Positions 32,970-45,894 are shown, counted from the first letter of the stretch. The stretch: DNA of 64,000 bases from Thamnaconus septentrionalis (GCA_009823395.1 CM020508.1:4796515-4860514), one strand, 5' to 3'. Numbers and translations: made by a program. The notes: generated from the letters alone by a model not told the origin.

Positions 32970-35900
32970 GAGAGTGGAGAAAACCGCTTTTCCACGCTGA
33001 GGCCCGTGAGAAAGGCTGATGAAAGCCGAGCGAGTCGCCGCTAACAAGGAAGACGGAGTGAGCGTGAAGCAGAACGATGAAAACCGGCTGCAAGAGTAGA
33101 GACCCCCCCACACACACACACACACCCTCCTTCCTTCTCCCTCCATCCTCATCTTATTTTCTCTTGTAAACACGCACACACACATGCACGCTTTCACTCT
33201 CTTGCAGAGCACACACCCAACCTCCCCTTGTTAGGACTCTCTGCTCATGAATAACTTAAAGTTAAAAAAAAAAAAAAAAAAAAAAGAAAAAAAACCCAAA
33301 CTGAAGCGAATTCATCTTCATGATGATGAGATTCCTTTTTCCTTGGTCCCATTTTTTTTTTGTTTAAAAAAACAGAAGGGAAAAAAGCAGTTTATTTATC
33401 CACCTCCATCCCCTTCAGTCCTCAATTAAACAGTGTTATTTTCAACCCTCCACTGGACTCGGCTCACTTTATTCAGGCCAGACTTCATTAGAATTTCTCC
33501 CGAAGAAGGTGTTTGTGTGTTTGGAGTTGGTTTATCAGCTGCAACAAGTTGCAGAAGAAAACCTGTTTAATTTTCAATTCTAGCTGCCCATTACAAGGCT
33601 CTCACTGAAAAAACAAGTAATGGAGAGCCAATAGGGGATTTGAAAAGTTCATTTTTCTTTAGTAACTCTTTGGAATTTTTTGTCAAAAATACCACCAGTG
33701 ATACCGTGCAAAACAGCTCCAGCGACTCGCTGCACGGAACACGGCGTGACGATGCAAGACTTGCGAGCGACTCACCTGGTTGAGGGAGCAGCAGGGAGGG
33801 TCGCTGCGGGCGTGCGTGCGTGCGTGCCTGCCTGCTGAAAGGAGCTACTGATAGGCCAGAATCCAGGGCACTTCCTGCTGGGCGGCTGCTGACGCCGCTG
33901 ACGGCGCTCCCGGGAGTTGCATGCTGTCAGCAGCTTCCACTCCCCATGAAACAGCAGCCAGAGTGTCAACGGGATTCAGAGCGGGGTGGGGGAGGGGTCG
34001 TGAGGGTGATGCCACAGCAGCAGGTTTCCCTCAACCTGGGTGAAATGATGCAAATACGGAAACTTGGAGCAATTTCAAGCAATTTGAAAATGACACGAAG
34101 TTGCAAGGAACAAAAACTGAATGGAAATAATCACATGACATACAGTTAAGGGTCACATGACACATGCACCAAGTGTGGAAACTCTGGTATTTTTTCTTAG
34201 GAATACAAGAGATTTAAAAAAAAACTACAACCTGGACACATTTGACTGGAAACAGCATCAAAGTATTGCGATACTCCTACTGTGCTACCACCGCCAAAAA
34301 CATCAGATGAGCTTTTCTGCAGGCCTTGTTGTATAACCAGTGGTCTCCAACCAGTCTGCCCATTCTATCCAGTTTTAATTTCAAATTCCAGACCAGAGCC
34401 CAGAAATTCTGTTTCTTACTGGCCCAATCCACAATTCTGTCCACAATTTCATGTTTGCGGACGTTTGCAGAGTCCCACCGATTTAGGAATACGCCCCTGT
34501 TTATTCAGTGGGTTTTGTGTTGCCAGCACAAGATTGAGACACAAGCAGTAAAATCAAACAAACAAACAAACAGACAAACAAAAACACAAAACACGAGGTA
34601 GATTAATTGCTCTTTAATTGTTGCATCTTTATCCAGGTCACAGTACCCACAGGCAGATTTAACAGCCAATCAGAGGCGGCAGCATTAAAAGCAGAGGACA
34701 ATGGAAATCCTGGGACTCAGCAGCAGCTGGAGAGTAAAGCTGAGGCTCTTCCACTGGGTTGGCGCCACTCTGGCCGCTCGGCAGGAAGCCACGGCCCGGG
34801 GCTGCTGGGACGTCTCGCAGCTTCCAAACCTGCCCAACTTCTGGCCCGTAGACTACAGCTGCCGTGGTTTCAGAAAAGACCCGCCACCAAATTGGTTTTG
34901 TATTGTGTCGTGTAGCTTCTGCACAATTCAACACATAGCAACATGGCCCTGTTTGCGCCACCTTTTGCCGTTTCCTATGACATTGTTTAAAAGGTTTTGG
35001 TGAGTCACAAGGCAGGAATGTCAGGTGGAGGACTTCAGCTGAGCCTCTTCAGATATTGCAAATGCAAAACAAATTCCTGAATCACACAGACTCATGTAAA
35101 ATGTGCTTGAAAGAGGGGAGGGGCTAACCAATTTGAGTCTTCCCATTGGTGCAAAGGGGTGAACAAAGGATCCTACAGGAAGCTGATTGTTTGAGTCAGC
35201 TTCTTTTCCTTGAAGTTTATAGGATGAATTAGAATCAAGCTTCTAAATTTCTAATAAATAAATCTTTGAGTCTTTATGAATCTTTAAAGCGATCTAGCTG
35301 CACTGTTGACTGATGACATCATGGGAAATCAATTACTAGTGAAGGTAGTGAAACTCCAGGTCTTAAGCAGGTCATTTAAACACTTTAATGTTTCCTTAAG
35401 ATGCACCAAACTCACGTCATGGCCGTTCCCATCGCAACGCTCCTGCACCTGCAGTGCGTCCTCCTGTGTTCTGCGCTCTGCAGGCGGCGGCGCAAGTTCC
35501 AGCCGAGTCACCCGACTGCGCCTGTGATCAGCCACCTGCAGGCACAGCTGCTGCTCAGCTCGCCAGGCTGTTGGTGTTCTGCCTGGCTGCTGCAGGCTCT
35601 GAGCTGCTTGTGCTTGACTGAACCTGTTGCACACGATGCCTGCAGTGAGTCCCGAGTCCCGAGTCGTCTCATGCTGCCGTCCGCAGGGCAAATGTAGAAA
35701 ATGTTCAAACTAAACCTGCACCATGACAATTTGATTTGGCACAAATCATAATAAAATTCATAAAGTGATTTTATTCAAGTTATATTCTTCAAATTGAATG
35801 ATTTATGTTAAAAATCATTCATTCTGCTATTTAACAAATAATATTACATATTAAGCTACATGCGCTTTACATTAAAACCAAAGACGAAAAAACCTGCAGG

Positions 35901-37410
35901 TTCACTAAGAATCTTTTGTTGACTTCTTAGCTGCAAACACACAGGTCCAACTGGAGCAAGAGGAGGGAGATCGAGAGAACAGAGGAAAAGTTGAAGGCTT
36001 GTTCCTGCAGGAGAACTACTGTAGAGTCCTGCTGGTGAGTTTGAAGCTCTGGAGCCAGATTAGATGAAGAGTTGCGACACAACTGACGTGATATGGCACT
36101 GAAATGGAAACATGATTGGTCCAGCAGAGAGAGCACAGAGGATTTTGTTGGCAATTAATTGATTCCCCCCCTTCTTTTCAAAATAAAGTAGTTTTTCTTT
36201 ATCGTATATTAAAATCTCTACTTTGTCACCACGGAGTGAAATACAGTGATTGAAAAAAGTGCCAGTGATGATTTTTATCACTGCGTTGGTTTCGTTGTTA
36301 TCAGCTCAGCTCACGCAAACAGGCCGCGGGGGATCCGATCAACTCTGTGATGAAAGCAAACTCCAAAGAGTGTTCAGGAACTCCTCACGGCGCTCCCCTT
36401 TTTTTTATGAAAAAAAAGTGATGGCAAGAACACTTGGACACGTGGCACTTTGTTAAACCTCTCCAACGCTGTCTCAGAGGTAATGTACTCCATCAGCCTT
36501 TTTTGAAAACAGGGGGGAAATGACGCAATTTGAAGCAACAGCAATTTTAAACAGAGCAACTCACAAAGAATTCTCACAGGGTGAAAGGGGAGGGGTTTAA
36601 AGACTCCGCTGAACAGTAAGAGCACATATGTAACACTACCTGCAAACATGGATTCCTGCGAAAGGGGAAGACGATGGATATATAACGATCTCAGAAGACC
36701 AGTGAAGCTAAAAGGTCTGCTTGACTTCACTGCACCTCTTTAACAAATGAGGTGACATTTGTTAATTATCTTCAGCTCCAGAGATCCGAGCAATAAAGTG
36801 AGAGGCCAGTCTGACAGGTCAACCTGGATAGAGTCCTCTCCTAACTGACCCAGGAGCCAGTTCATCCGAGTCCTTCAAATCAGTTCTTTTCCAAAGTGAA
36901 GAATTCTTTGACTGTGGGTACGATGCGGGCCGCACTGAAAAGAGAACATCGATACAGCTGATGTTGTGTTGTTGTCTGGTTGGATATTTTCAGTATAAGG
37001 GCCGCGCCGCTACTTTTAAATGACAGCTGTTCACTCCACAAACTGTTGCAGTTCCGCGGTCAACCACAACCTCTTTGTCGTCATCCCATTTCTGTCTCCG
37101 ACGGCTGCATCCAGCTGCGGCTGCCGACTGTCTCCCCTGATAACTGGCATCTCATTGTTTCCCATTGTTTCTCATTGTTTCCACAGAATCTCCTTGGCTC
37201 CTGTCCAATCAAAATGCTTGCTTGGAACCAACTTCTGCGCAACCAAACAGAAAACAGTACCTTGAACACGAAGCCTCTGCGTTTTCTTTTCTGCTTGTTG
37301 ACTTGTCGGTTGACTCGTGTTCACTTGTTTTTTTGTGTCAAGTTGGCGGAGGCGATGCTGTGAAAACCTCAGGCCACATGAAGACGACAAACACATGGAA
37401 AAATCTTTAT
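32970..37410. other. non-coding, AT-rich, no gene recognised
   Basis: Poly-A at 33260-33280, GCGTGCGTGC repeats near 33810, and CAAACAAACA units at 34557-34585. No domain-bearing frame. CCAGTGGTCTCCAACCAG at 34337 is weakly like a hAT end. Confidence 0.5.
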
Positions 37411-37615
37411 ATCAGGAGTCACCAACCTTTTTCAACCTGATAGCTACTTCACGGGTACTAAGTCGTACGAAGGGCAACGGGATTGCTACATTCTTCTGAA
37501 GTAACACATTTTGTTTAGTTAGCCTTTAGTTGTATATTATTATGAATGAAACTAATCAATGTGAAAACACTGAGCACGCTAATGAGTTCTCACAATATTT
37601 ATCAACAATTGACTT
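37411..37615 (+). mobile_element. hAT-like DNA transposon end (non-autonomous piece)
   Basis: The block opens with TCAGGAGTCACCAACCTTTT and continues TGATAGCTACTTCACGGGTA and CTAAGTCGTACGAAGGGC. This resembles a fish repeat beginning CAGGGGTCACCAACC, typical of hAT-superfamily terminal inverted repeats. No matching right end or 8-bp target duplication was found before the LINE at 37625, so it may be truncated by, or have been inserted next to, the LINE. Confidence 0.38.
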
Positions 37616-37624
37616 AACAAGGTC

Positions 37625-38270
37625 GGATAAAAACACATTTATTGCCAAGTAGATTTTACACTTACAAGGAATTTGCTTTGGTGTAGTTGCCGCTTGAAAA
37701 ACAATATAATATAACAACAGTATAAAAAAGAACAGCTAACTTTACTAAATATACAAAAAAAAAAAAAATATATATATGTACAGGAGAGATAAAAATAACG
37801 AAATACAAAATAGCAGAAATACTAAAATATAATGTGCAACATAATGTGCAAAGAAATGTGTGTGCAAGTGAGGTGCATTAATGAAACGCATATTGCCTAT
37901 GTGGAGGGGGGAACTGTTTATGAGAACAGTTGCGGATGGGAAGAAGCTGTTCTTGTCTCGGGAGGTTCTGGTCTTGATGGACTGCAGCCTCCTGCCAGAG
38001 GGAAGAGACACAAACGTCGGCTATGATCTGAACTGCACGCCTCACAGTCCTGGAGGAGCACAGGTCACGCAGGGATGGGAGGTTGCATCCGATCACCTTC
38101 TCAACCAGGTGGACGACACGCTGCAGTCTGCTCTCGTCCTTGGCAGTGGCTGCGTTGGACCAGATGGTGATGGAGGAGGTGAGGATGGACTCGATGATGG
38201 CGGTGTAGAACTGCGCCATCACTGAATTTCTTCCGCTGCCGCGAGAAATACATCCTCTGCAGCTCACCAA
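37625..38270 (-). mobile_element. L2-clade LINE fragment, 3' end of reverse-transcriptase ORF plus 3' UTR, broken
   Basis: On the minus strand, frame by frame, the translation gives the typical C-terminal region of a fish L2/Maui-type non-LTR retrotransposon. It contains FYTAIIESILTSSITIW, then RLQRVV, VEKVIGCNLPSL and SSRTVRRA, and in another frame LPSGRRLQSIKTRTSRDKNS. The switch near 38015 reflects a deletion or frameshift between the RRAVQIIAD part and the SGRR part. The 3' UTR follows, ending at 37625 with TATTGCCAAGTAG read on the plus strand. The 5' boundary near 38270, at the QRMYF-equivalent position, looks like ordinary 5' truncation. It is not functional. Confidence 0.87.
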
Positions 38271-38529
38271 GTTATTAGAGGAGGCCTTCCGGCGACGTGC
38301 GCTGGTCTATATGTTGCAGCCTTGTTCAATAGGTTCTTTACAGTGAGTCAAACTGAGTCAAAGCCAGCAGGCCGTCCTGCCGTTGCCATGACAGCCCGTC
38401 ATCCCGTCGCCGCTCTTCCAGGAACAGCTGTGCCCTGAGCGCCGGGGCTGAAATCCCTGTCAGATCGCCGGAGGTTCACCGGCCGCTGACACTCTGCTGC
38501 CGGCTGTCAGCGCCCCCTCCCTCCAACTC

Positions 38530-38552
38530 CCCTCCACCCCCACCCCCACCCT
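38530..38552 (+). repeat. C-rich tract, minus-strand G-quadruplex motif
   Basis: CCCCTCCACCCCCACCCCCA then CCC gives four runs of four or more G and one further run on the minus strand with one- to three-base loops. Confidence 0.85.
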
Positions 38553-38693
38553 TCCTCACTCCACCGTGACCTTTATCACTTAACGCCACTCTGCTGCAGC
38601 CGTGCACGCCGGCGCGCATACGCAACACATAAACCTGCACAGATGGCATCCAAAGGCACACTTGTGTAAACCGAACGTCGACGCGCGCGAGCC

Positions 38694-38696
<3 letters not shown>

Positions 38697-38735
<39 letters not shown>
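38697..38735 (+). repeat. (CA)n microsatellite
   Basis: About 19 uninterrupted CA units. Confidence 0.95.
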
Positions 38736-38738
<3 letters not shown>

Positions 38739-39058
38739 CTGCCCCTGCTTTAATACGAGCGAGTGGTGCCCTTTGACTGCGTTTGTTCGTGTTTACCCAA
38801 CAAACCGACCGTCTCGCGAAAACAAAAAAAAACCCTGCACAGGAAAATAAAAAGGCTTCCTGCCGCCGTAATTCGGAATGTGCCGCTGAATTCATTGTGC
38901 AGATTAGAGCTAATGTGAAGCCTCGCTCCCAATAATCAGGCGGCCCGCATTCAGAGCATCCTGTTTCCCTGAGAGGACGGAGACGCTCAACGGCGCTCGT
39001 TGCGCGACCTCGGTGGACACACACCACACATACAAACACCCCGTCTGTTCACCATTCA

Positions 39059-39064
<6 letters not shown>

Positions 39065-39102
<38 letters not shown>
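39065..39102 (+). repeat. (GA)19 microsatellite
   Basis: Uninterrupted GA units. Confidence 0.95.
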
Positions 39103-39107
<5 letters not shown>

Positions 39108-39560
39108 CGGGAGATCAGAGTTGGAATCGGAGCGATTCAGCGCTCGTGCTCATGAATACGACATGAAAAAATAACTGAAAAAGATCACGGAAGTGACTTT
39201 CCAATATGGGACCACGTGCACCCCACAACTAACTAACAACTGTGTAAGTGTGTGTGTGTGTGCGTGTGCACCGTCATGCTTTCACTGTGTCCCGGGCCGG
39301 TGCTGCCCCCCGGGCGGCGCTGGGCTTTAGATAAGAATGACGGTAATCTGGGCTCTTCTTATCGAGCTGGCACGATGACATGACCCTAATCCTGCACGGC
39401 AGTAAATACATTCTTCAAAATCTATATTTGCACCGCAGCAATCTTTGAACCATCACACATCCCTCTCCAACCACAACCCCCACTCCCCACCCTCCACTGC
39501 CTTATCGCATCACGCCTCGCTCCACCAGGACCCTCCACTTCCTGGCTGATGTGTCCGTGC

Positions 39561-39562
<2 letters not shown>

Positions 39563-39592
<30 letters not shown>
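39563..39592 (+). repeat. (GT)15 microsatellite
   Basis: Uninterrupted GT units. Another GT array of about 13 units lies at 39829-39855. Confidence 0.93.
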
Positions 39593-39594
<2 letters not shown>

Positions 39595-39825
39595 TGAGAA
39601 AAGGCAGCGCACCCCTCCCTCCTCCCCTGGGCTGTGGGGTAAAGTCTTATCTGATATTTCATCATCTCGCCAGTCCTTCCCGCTCGTGTTGCTCCACCAG
39701 GTTGAGAGGAGAGAAGAGAAGAGAAGAGACGTCGGATCTTCAGAGTGTTTTGTTTTTTTCCCCCCACGACATCAGAAGATTAACCGACACCGCCAGGGTT
39801 GAGCTCTGAAGGTGAAGCCTTTCTC

Positions 39826-39858
<33 letters not shown>

Positions 39859-39896
39859 CTGGTCAGTCGCACCCACTCTGAGTGTTTGGAAGGCCA

Positions 39897-39993
39897 CTCC
39901 ATCTTTTGTCCCCTCCTCCGTCCCTCCTCCTCCTCCTCCTCCCCAGTCTCCTCCTCTTCCTCCACCTCTTCCTCCTCCTCCCTCCGTTCCTCT
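39897..39993 (+). repeat. polypyrimidine tract, TCC-rich
   Basis: Nearly 100 bases are almost wholly C and T, with tandem TCC units. Mirror-symmetric stretches of this kind can form triplex DNA. The poly-Ser/Pro frames here are artefacts. Confidence 0.85.
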
Positions 39994-40489
39994 CAGAAGT
40001 GCGCTTCAAAGTGCGTCACACATCCGGCTGTTTATTCCCGGCTTTCCTCCCCCTCGGGCGTCACTTTCATTTGCCACGGTAGCTCTGATGGCCTGTCAGC
40101 TGTGTCTCCTGGCGTGTACCGTACTGTAACGCTGCGCGCCGTAATTCACTTGGAAGAAAAAAATATATATAAATATATAAATATTCAAAAAAAGCGAAGA
40201 GCGCGAGACTGGAGTGCAGGAGTGATCTCACTTTGTCTCGCATGCGTCCAAGCTGATTTAGGGAAGGAGACGTTGACGGGGGAAAAACCTGCACAGGCGG
40301 TAGATTGTGTTTACGTCTGCAGCTCCTCTTAAACCCGGCTTTACGGCCGCCTGCCAAATTATTTATTTATTTATTTTTTGCCGCTTGTTCTGTACATCGG
40401 AGCGGCCCAGTGCATTAATTACACGTGCGCTCCCATGGATCCGGTGTCTAACCCCTGCTGATTGCCTCGGCCCAGCCGCGCGTCGGGCC

Positions 40490-40975
40490 TAATGGCGACT
40501 GTTAACCTCGGAGTTGCTCTCATAAATGAAATTGACAATCTGTCAGTCGGCGTAATAGCCTGGATTGTGTAATTTCCTCTGCACCGCGCCACTCCTGCCG
40601 CGCGTCACATGGCCGGGCGGCGCTCTCTATACCGCCTGTACAGCCGCCCGGTTAATGATTAATCATCTGGACTGTTTTCAAGTTTGGCCAGCCTGCTGCT
40701 GAGGCAGCAGCGGCTGGACGTCCTCATTCTCCTCTCGCGCGCACGTCACACATGAGTGTCTCCGTCTCTAGCGGCGTCCCGTCAACCCCCCTTACCCCTC
40801 CTCCGTCTCACTACAGCGGCGCGATCTTGAGGGGATTGTGCGTTGCGTAATGACGTCCAGAGTGTAATCTTCCTCACCATTTAATAATTTATGGGGCAAA
40901 TGTTACACAACGTCTCACGACGTCTCGCACAATGAATTATTAATTCGCACTCGCTCACATGCAGAGTCTTAAAGC
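40490..40975. promoter_or_regulatory. candidate conserved non-coding block
   Basis: Repeat-free block with AATGAAATTGACAATCTGTC, the HNF1-like palindrome, CACCATTTAATAATTTATGG and GAATTATTAATTCG. Several homeodomain-type cores and CpGs coexist. The right edge stops where fast-evolving sequence and the RTE-like fragment begin. Confidence 0.22.
40650..40664 (+). promoter_or_regulatory. HNF1-like palindrome
   Basis: GGTTAATGATTAATC differs from the palindromic HNF1 consensus GTTAATNATTAAC at a single position in its right half. It sits in a repeat-free block (40490-40970) rich in TAAT motifs. Function is inferred from the motif only. Confidence 0.35.
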
Positions 40976-41384
40976 GGCGCTGCGTAGCTTCGACGGGCCG
41001 AGGCGATGGCGTAGGAAGTGTTTTTACGATTCATTGACTCGTGGTGTGGTGAATGGCCGGCCTATCATTGGTACAGCGCCCCCCTCTGGCCTAGTGCATG
41101 TCTAAAACGGCACATTTTGAGAATAAGCTCCTCCTCTTTCTTCTACTTCTCTGAAAACGTGCTGTTTGGTCTCTTTGCCGACATTACGAACATATCGACA
41201 AGAACCTCACCAGCAGAATAACTAATTTCTTGCTGGAGGTGTCGATGAAATGTTGCCATAACGCTATTTGTTTTCCTGCTAGTTTATGCAAGTCAACAAA
41301 TCGTAAAAAATGATTTAGAAACCATGAAGGGAAACGTCGAAAACAGTAGCGAGAGCAGCGATGTTGCAGTGGCACTAAGGAAAA

Positions 41385-41693
41385 GACAGGGGGCCGAGCT
41401 GGCGGAGAGCAAGATGCTGATGTCAATCTTCTCTTTGGCATTGACCAGGATGGATGGGATCAGGAATGAGGGCATCAGAGGGACGGCACATGTGAGGATG
41501 TTTTGGAGACGAGGGGACTTGGACAGTGGATATCTTGCTGAGGTCGGAACTGGCAGACAGGAGGCCTGGAGGAGGAACAAAGAGGAGATTTAGTTTGCTG
41601 TTGTGAGAGAAGAGGATGCAGAGTATTAGACGGATGGCAGACGATTGGCTGAGGCCACCCCTGCGGGAAGAAGGCCGAAGAAGAAGGAGAAGA
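41385..41693 (+). mobile_element. RTE-like LINE 3' fragment, degenerate
   Basis: The plus strand encodes the remains of the C-terminal tail of a vertebrate RTE-type non-LTR element. It reads TRMDGIRNEGIRGTAHV, then DSGYL, then, after frame changes, RRPGGGTKRRF and VREEDAE. In intact relatives this tail reads roughly RMDRIRNEYIRGTA, GHVxRRDSGYI, RGRPKRRFMD and VREEDAEDR. The element ends in CCGAAGAAGAAGGAGAAGA, matching the GAAGAAG-rich 3' end of these elements. At least one frameshift and two stops interrupt it. The clade name comes from memory of the family; a repeat library search would settle it. Confidence 0.7.
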
Positions 41694-43239
41694 TCCGCAA
41701 TTATGCAGCATCACCTGAGAAGCAGCGCTGAGATGGATGGATGCAGGCGTGACCGCATCACACCTGTGATGACATTCAGTTGTGTAAACTCCTATCTATA
41801 CCTTGTTTCCATGACATGTTTGGCTTCACTGCATTTCTATTGGATGTGTATAATAGAATATAATACTACAAAAAAAAATGCAAAAAGCAGAGAGACGCTT
41901 GTGAGATGTCAGGCGGCACCGTCGGAACTCTGCGGCGCTCTGCAGTGAGTCACACTTCTGGCTTTGGGCAAGATATGAATAACAAGCAGCAAGTATGTGT
42001 CAACATGGTTCAATATGCAGATAAATTTTCTCCTCCATTTCACTCTGACTTAAGGCACAGGAAGGCGGCAGAGCTATTAAGGGTATATAAAAAAAATAAA
42101 AAGACTGAAGCCTTAAGAGGTGCGGAAACATAAGTGAAAGGAAGGCCGACATGAGTCTTTCCTAGTGCCGTATGATGTGATGTGGTGTGGTGCACATGAC
42201 GCGGAGACTAATGGTGAATTGAGTTATGGATGTGGCGGCTGCACTTCCATACAAGGGTCCTTCTGCTTTGGCTTCACAGACACAGACAGCAGCAGCCGTT
42301 CAAGTCTGAGCGCGTATTTACTCTCAATTCTGGAAAAATCACAACCGTGGACATCGGGTTATTTATGCCCATTTAGCGTGAAGGCTCAAGGAATGCAGGG
42401 AGGAGTTAAACCAAGCTTGAAATCAACTGCTGCTGCGCTTGCAAAAAGCTTCTAAATAAGGTTTTTGGTTTTTTTTAAAGAAAAGGCTGGATAAAGGCAA
42501 TGACGTCTGGAAGGCAACGTATCCGAGGAGGGATTGGACTGCGACGAGACTATTATTTCCCGCTGAGAGCGACGGGTGGCTGGCAATGACTCACATTAAG
42601 CAGAGTGATAAGGTTGTGAAAATATTCCACCCTTAAGATACCAAGCAGGCGGAGGTTCTTTTTTTCCTCTTAACACAGGGTTTTAGATATAATGAGTCCG
42701 GCGTCGGATGGGAAATGAGATTCATTGGTGGAACGAGGAGCCGCAGAGTCTTGTGATCTTCTCACTCCCCTCTGTGAAATGCATCGCGATCGGCTGCTTA
42801 TGGAACTGCAGCGTCTCAATCGATCCTGGCGGGGTGATTGGTTCCTTATCTCCGCTCCCTCCTGGACACATCAGCAGCACTAGCGACAGACTCGGACTCT
42901 TCGGCCTCCTTCAATCTTCAGTGTCTTCCTGTTCAGAGGAAACATTTTCCTTTTGAATAATTGTTTTTTGTTTGTTTTTTTTTTGCGTCATTTACTCCTT
43001 TATTTTTCTTCTTTTTTGTACTTAATTTATGCTTTACGAAAGTCACCGACTACCTAAAGTGGCCCCGCCTCCTGCTCAGTCAGTGCTGCCTTCCATCCAC
43101 ACCTGCGCTGACTCGGTAATCAAGCTCAGCTGCTCCTCGTCAGCTCGTCAGCTCACAGTTTATTAGCTCTTCTCTGATCTTCTCACTCTGTTGGATGGAT
43201 CATCTCTATGGACGATGGTTTATTTCAGAAGAAGTTCAA

Positions 43240-43278
<39 letters not shown>

Positions 43279-43304
43279 ACCTACCTACCCGTCTGTCTGT
43301 CTGT
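43240..43304 (+). repeat. compound (CCTG)n-(CCTA)n-(TCTG)n microsatellite
   Basis: About ten CCTG units pass into three CCTA units and then four to five TCTG units. Another CCTG array of nine units lies at 45859-45894. Confidence 0.94.
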
Positions 43305-43425
43305 CGAGTTGAAATCTCTGCTTCTCAAAGTCCAGTTTCGACTGGATTGATGCCTCACTCTCACTCAGTCATCACTTAGTCAAGGATAAACAGGAGAGCA
43401 ATGATTTCATTCAAAATCCACATCT

Positions 43426-43582
<157 letters not shown>

Positions 43583-45689
43583 TCAGAACTTTGGCTGGAA
43601 ATCTGACATGGATGCTAGTGAATGTAAAGTCTGGCTTGTATTTATAAATCCCAAAGCATAGCAAACTATGGTTTTGCATTCATTTGCAAACAAAAAAACC
43701 TCACTAAAGATGGATCGCCTAAACCAGCGGATTAGTGATTAGTCCGTCCGTCTGTCATTGGAAACACATCTGAGGGAGACGGCTATTAATGAGCAGCCCT
43801 CCCAGTCTGCTGCTGCTGCTGCTCCATATATGTATCACACACGCGGCTCACGCTGCTGTGTGGCGCCCGCACTAATGGCAAACGGGGCTCTTTTATTTCC
43901 GCTGTGGCTGCGGCCCAGATGACGTAACGAGCATCACAAAAACAAACTTTAAATATTAATATCTGCCAAGACCCCTTACGTAAGTCAGAGCCGCGGGAAT
44001 TCCGGAGGCGGCAGACGTTTGATTATCAGATTATCATTAACAGTTGTGTGTTTTCTCCCAAGGTTGGAAGTGACACGTTCGTAATGATTACTAGATTGAG
44101 TCTTCTTCTCAGTGCGCTTCAACTTCCTGTGACATGTGGATTATGCTTCTTTTAGCAAATGCCGAGACGGTTAAAGGGCACGTTTCAGGTCAGGCGGCAC
44201 ACTGCCTCGGTATAATGTGGAAACCAGATTTTGCATAATGATACTGCACTCGTATAAACATCAGGGTGGATTTATTCCCCCTGTTCTCCTTATTTTTGCC
44301 GCTTGTGCTTTTATTTTGGACATCTTGGAGATAAAGCTGTGACGTAGATGGAAGAAGTGATTCTTGACACGGACGTCTGACAACACCGAGTGACCAAGTT
44401 TGCAAAGCTGAACAAATGTGGCCAATTTAGGTATTTAGAAGCAAATGCAAATTTGCATTGCCCATTGTACCTGTGATGCATTTCTTAACAAAATAAAAGC
44501 CTTGCTTCTTTCTGCCCTTGCTTTTCTTAAAACCATAAAATTCCGCAAAGAGATAATAGAGGCAAAATTATGGAAAAAGCTAAAAAATAAACATCCTGAA
44601 ATCATTATAAGTGTATAAGATACACAGCAGAGAGATAAGGATCACAAAAGGTGCCGTCTATTTACTGCAAAGGTGAGGCTGAGGGCTCGTCTCAGGAAGC
44701 CGTTAATCATCCCGGACAGAAAAGGTTACCCAGAATCTGCAGATGTCTCAAATATTTACATGAGGTGTGCACAGACATTCATCTCTGTTTTTCTTTTTTT
44801 CACGTTTTTCTTTTTTCCCCCTCTTTTTTCGTGCAGCTCCTCAGTGCGCCGTCAGGCCGTTTACATCCTTCCTCCGAGGTGAAACGGCGAGGAAACACTC
44901 TAAACAGTTTTATTAGATGTATCGGAGGAACCTAAATATTTGTCCAAGAGGACGGGCGAGAGGCCAAGTGTCGTTCTTATTGGAAGCACGCCGCGGAGGG
45001 CACAGGAATAATATTCGCTATACCAACACTTGCACTGTTTTTCCCTCCTAAAACTGACATCTTGCGCTATTCGAAACACTTGTGATAACAGTGTTTGCTG
45101 GCCGGGAAGCGCCGTGAGTCAGTCCGCCCACCAGGTCGGACAGGACGGAGGTTTTTTTTTTTTTTTTTTTCGATGTCTATCTTAAAATAAAGTCTGAAAC
45201 AGTCCAGCGATGTCCCGGTTTAGTTTTCTGATTCATTCAACGCTTTGGTTTTTGCTCAGCCGCCTGCGAGAGTTGATGATTCCCTTCGCCTCAGCAGCTC
45301 GGTTAATGAACTTTTAGGCAGACAATAATGAACCGATAATCAACAACTCTGGCTTCAATGTGATTGAAATGAAAATCAATTTGAAAAGACCACTGAAGAA
45401 GAAGATTAAAAACGCTGATATTTTCCATTGGCAGGACATCTGTGTAGATGTTCTTTACACAGGTGTTCAGTCTGCGCCACCTGACTTGTTGTAAACACGA
45501 AGTTGAGCTTGAGCAGCCTCGATTAGCCGCAGCTCGACTCCTAATGGCTCCGTCGGCGGCGATGCAAAAACGATGCACAAACATCCGGCCGCCGTTAGCG
45601 CCGCCGTCTCGGTTTAATCATCCGCTGATTGTTTTATCATCACCGGCTGACGTGCTCCGCCCTGTATAGAGCAGAAGTGGAGGCAAAAA

Positions 45690-45858
45690 AAAACGGAGAT
45701 AAGTGCTACCTGCGCTCACCGGTCGAGCCGGATTAATGGCCGCGCTGCCATCTGCACCTCGCAGGATAATTTGATTTGCTCCTGCGTGCTAAATTACCTC
45801 GCCGCGGCCTGTCCATTTTATTTGCTAATTTAATTCGGTGTCACTTAACGCCCGCCGG
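45690..45858. promoter_or_regulatory. candidate conserved non-coding block
   Basis: GGATTAATGGCCGCGCTGCC, GGATAATTTGATTTGCTCCT and TTTGCTAATTTAATTCGG lie within 170 bases, mixing bicoid-type GGATTA and TAAT cores with CpGs. The block ends at a CCTG microsatellite. Confidence 0.2.

Positions 45859-45894
<36 letters not shown>
45859..45894 (+). repeat. (CCTG)9 microsatellite
   Basis: Perfect CCTG tetranucleotides at the right edge of an AT-rich, homeodomain-site-rich block. Confidence 0.94.

Larger units (their letters stand above)
38275..40490. other. non-coding, microsatellite-rich
   Basis: Holds CA, GA and GT arrays, one G-quadruplex-prone tract and the TCC-rich pyrimidine tract. Open frames here read through these repeats. 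Confidence 0.55.

Noticed and set aside
34337..34360. CCAGTGGTCTCCAACCAG as a hAT end
   Set aside because: Too short, with no partner end or interior similarity.
38476..39039. 187-codon minus-strand frame
   Set aside because: It depends on the CA array and a C-rich tract for its length, and shows no known motif.
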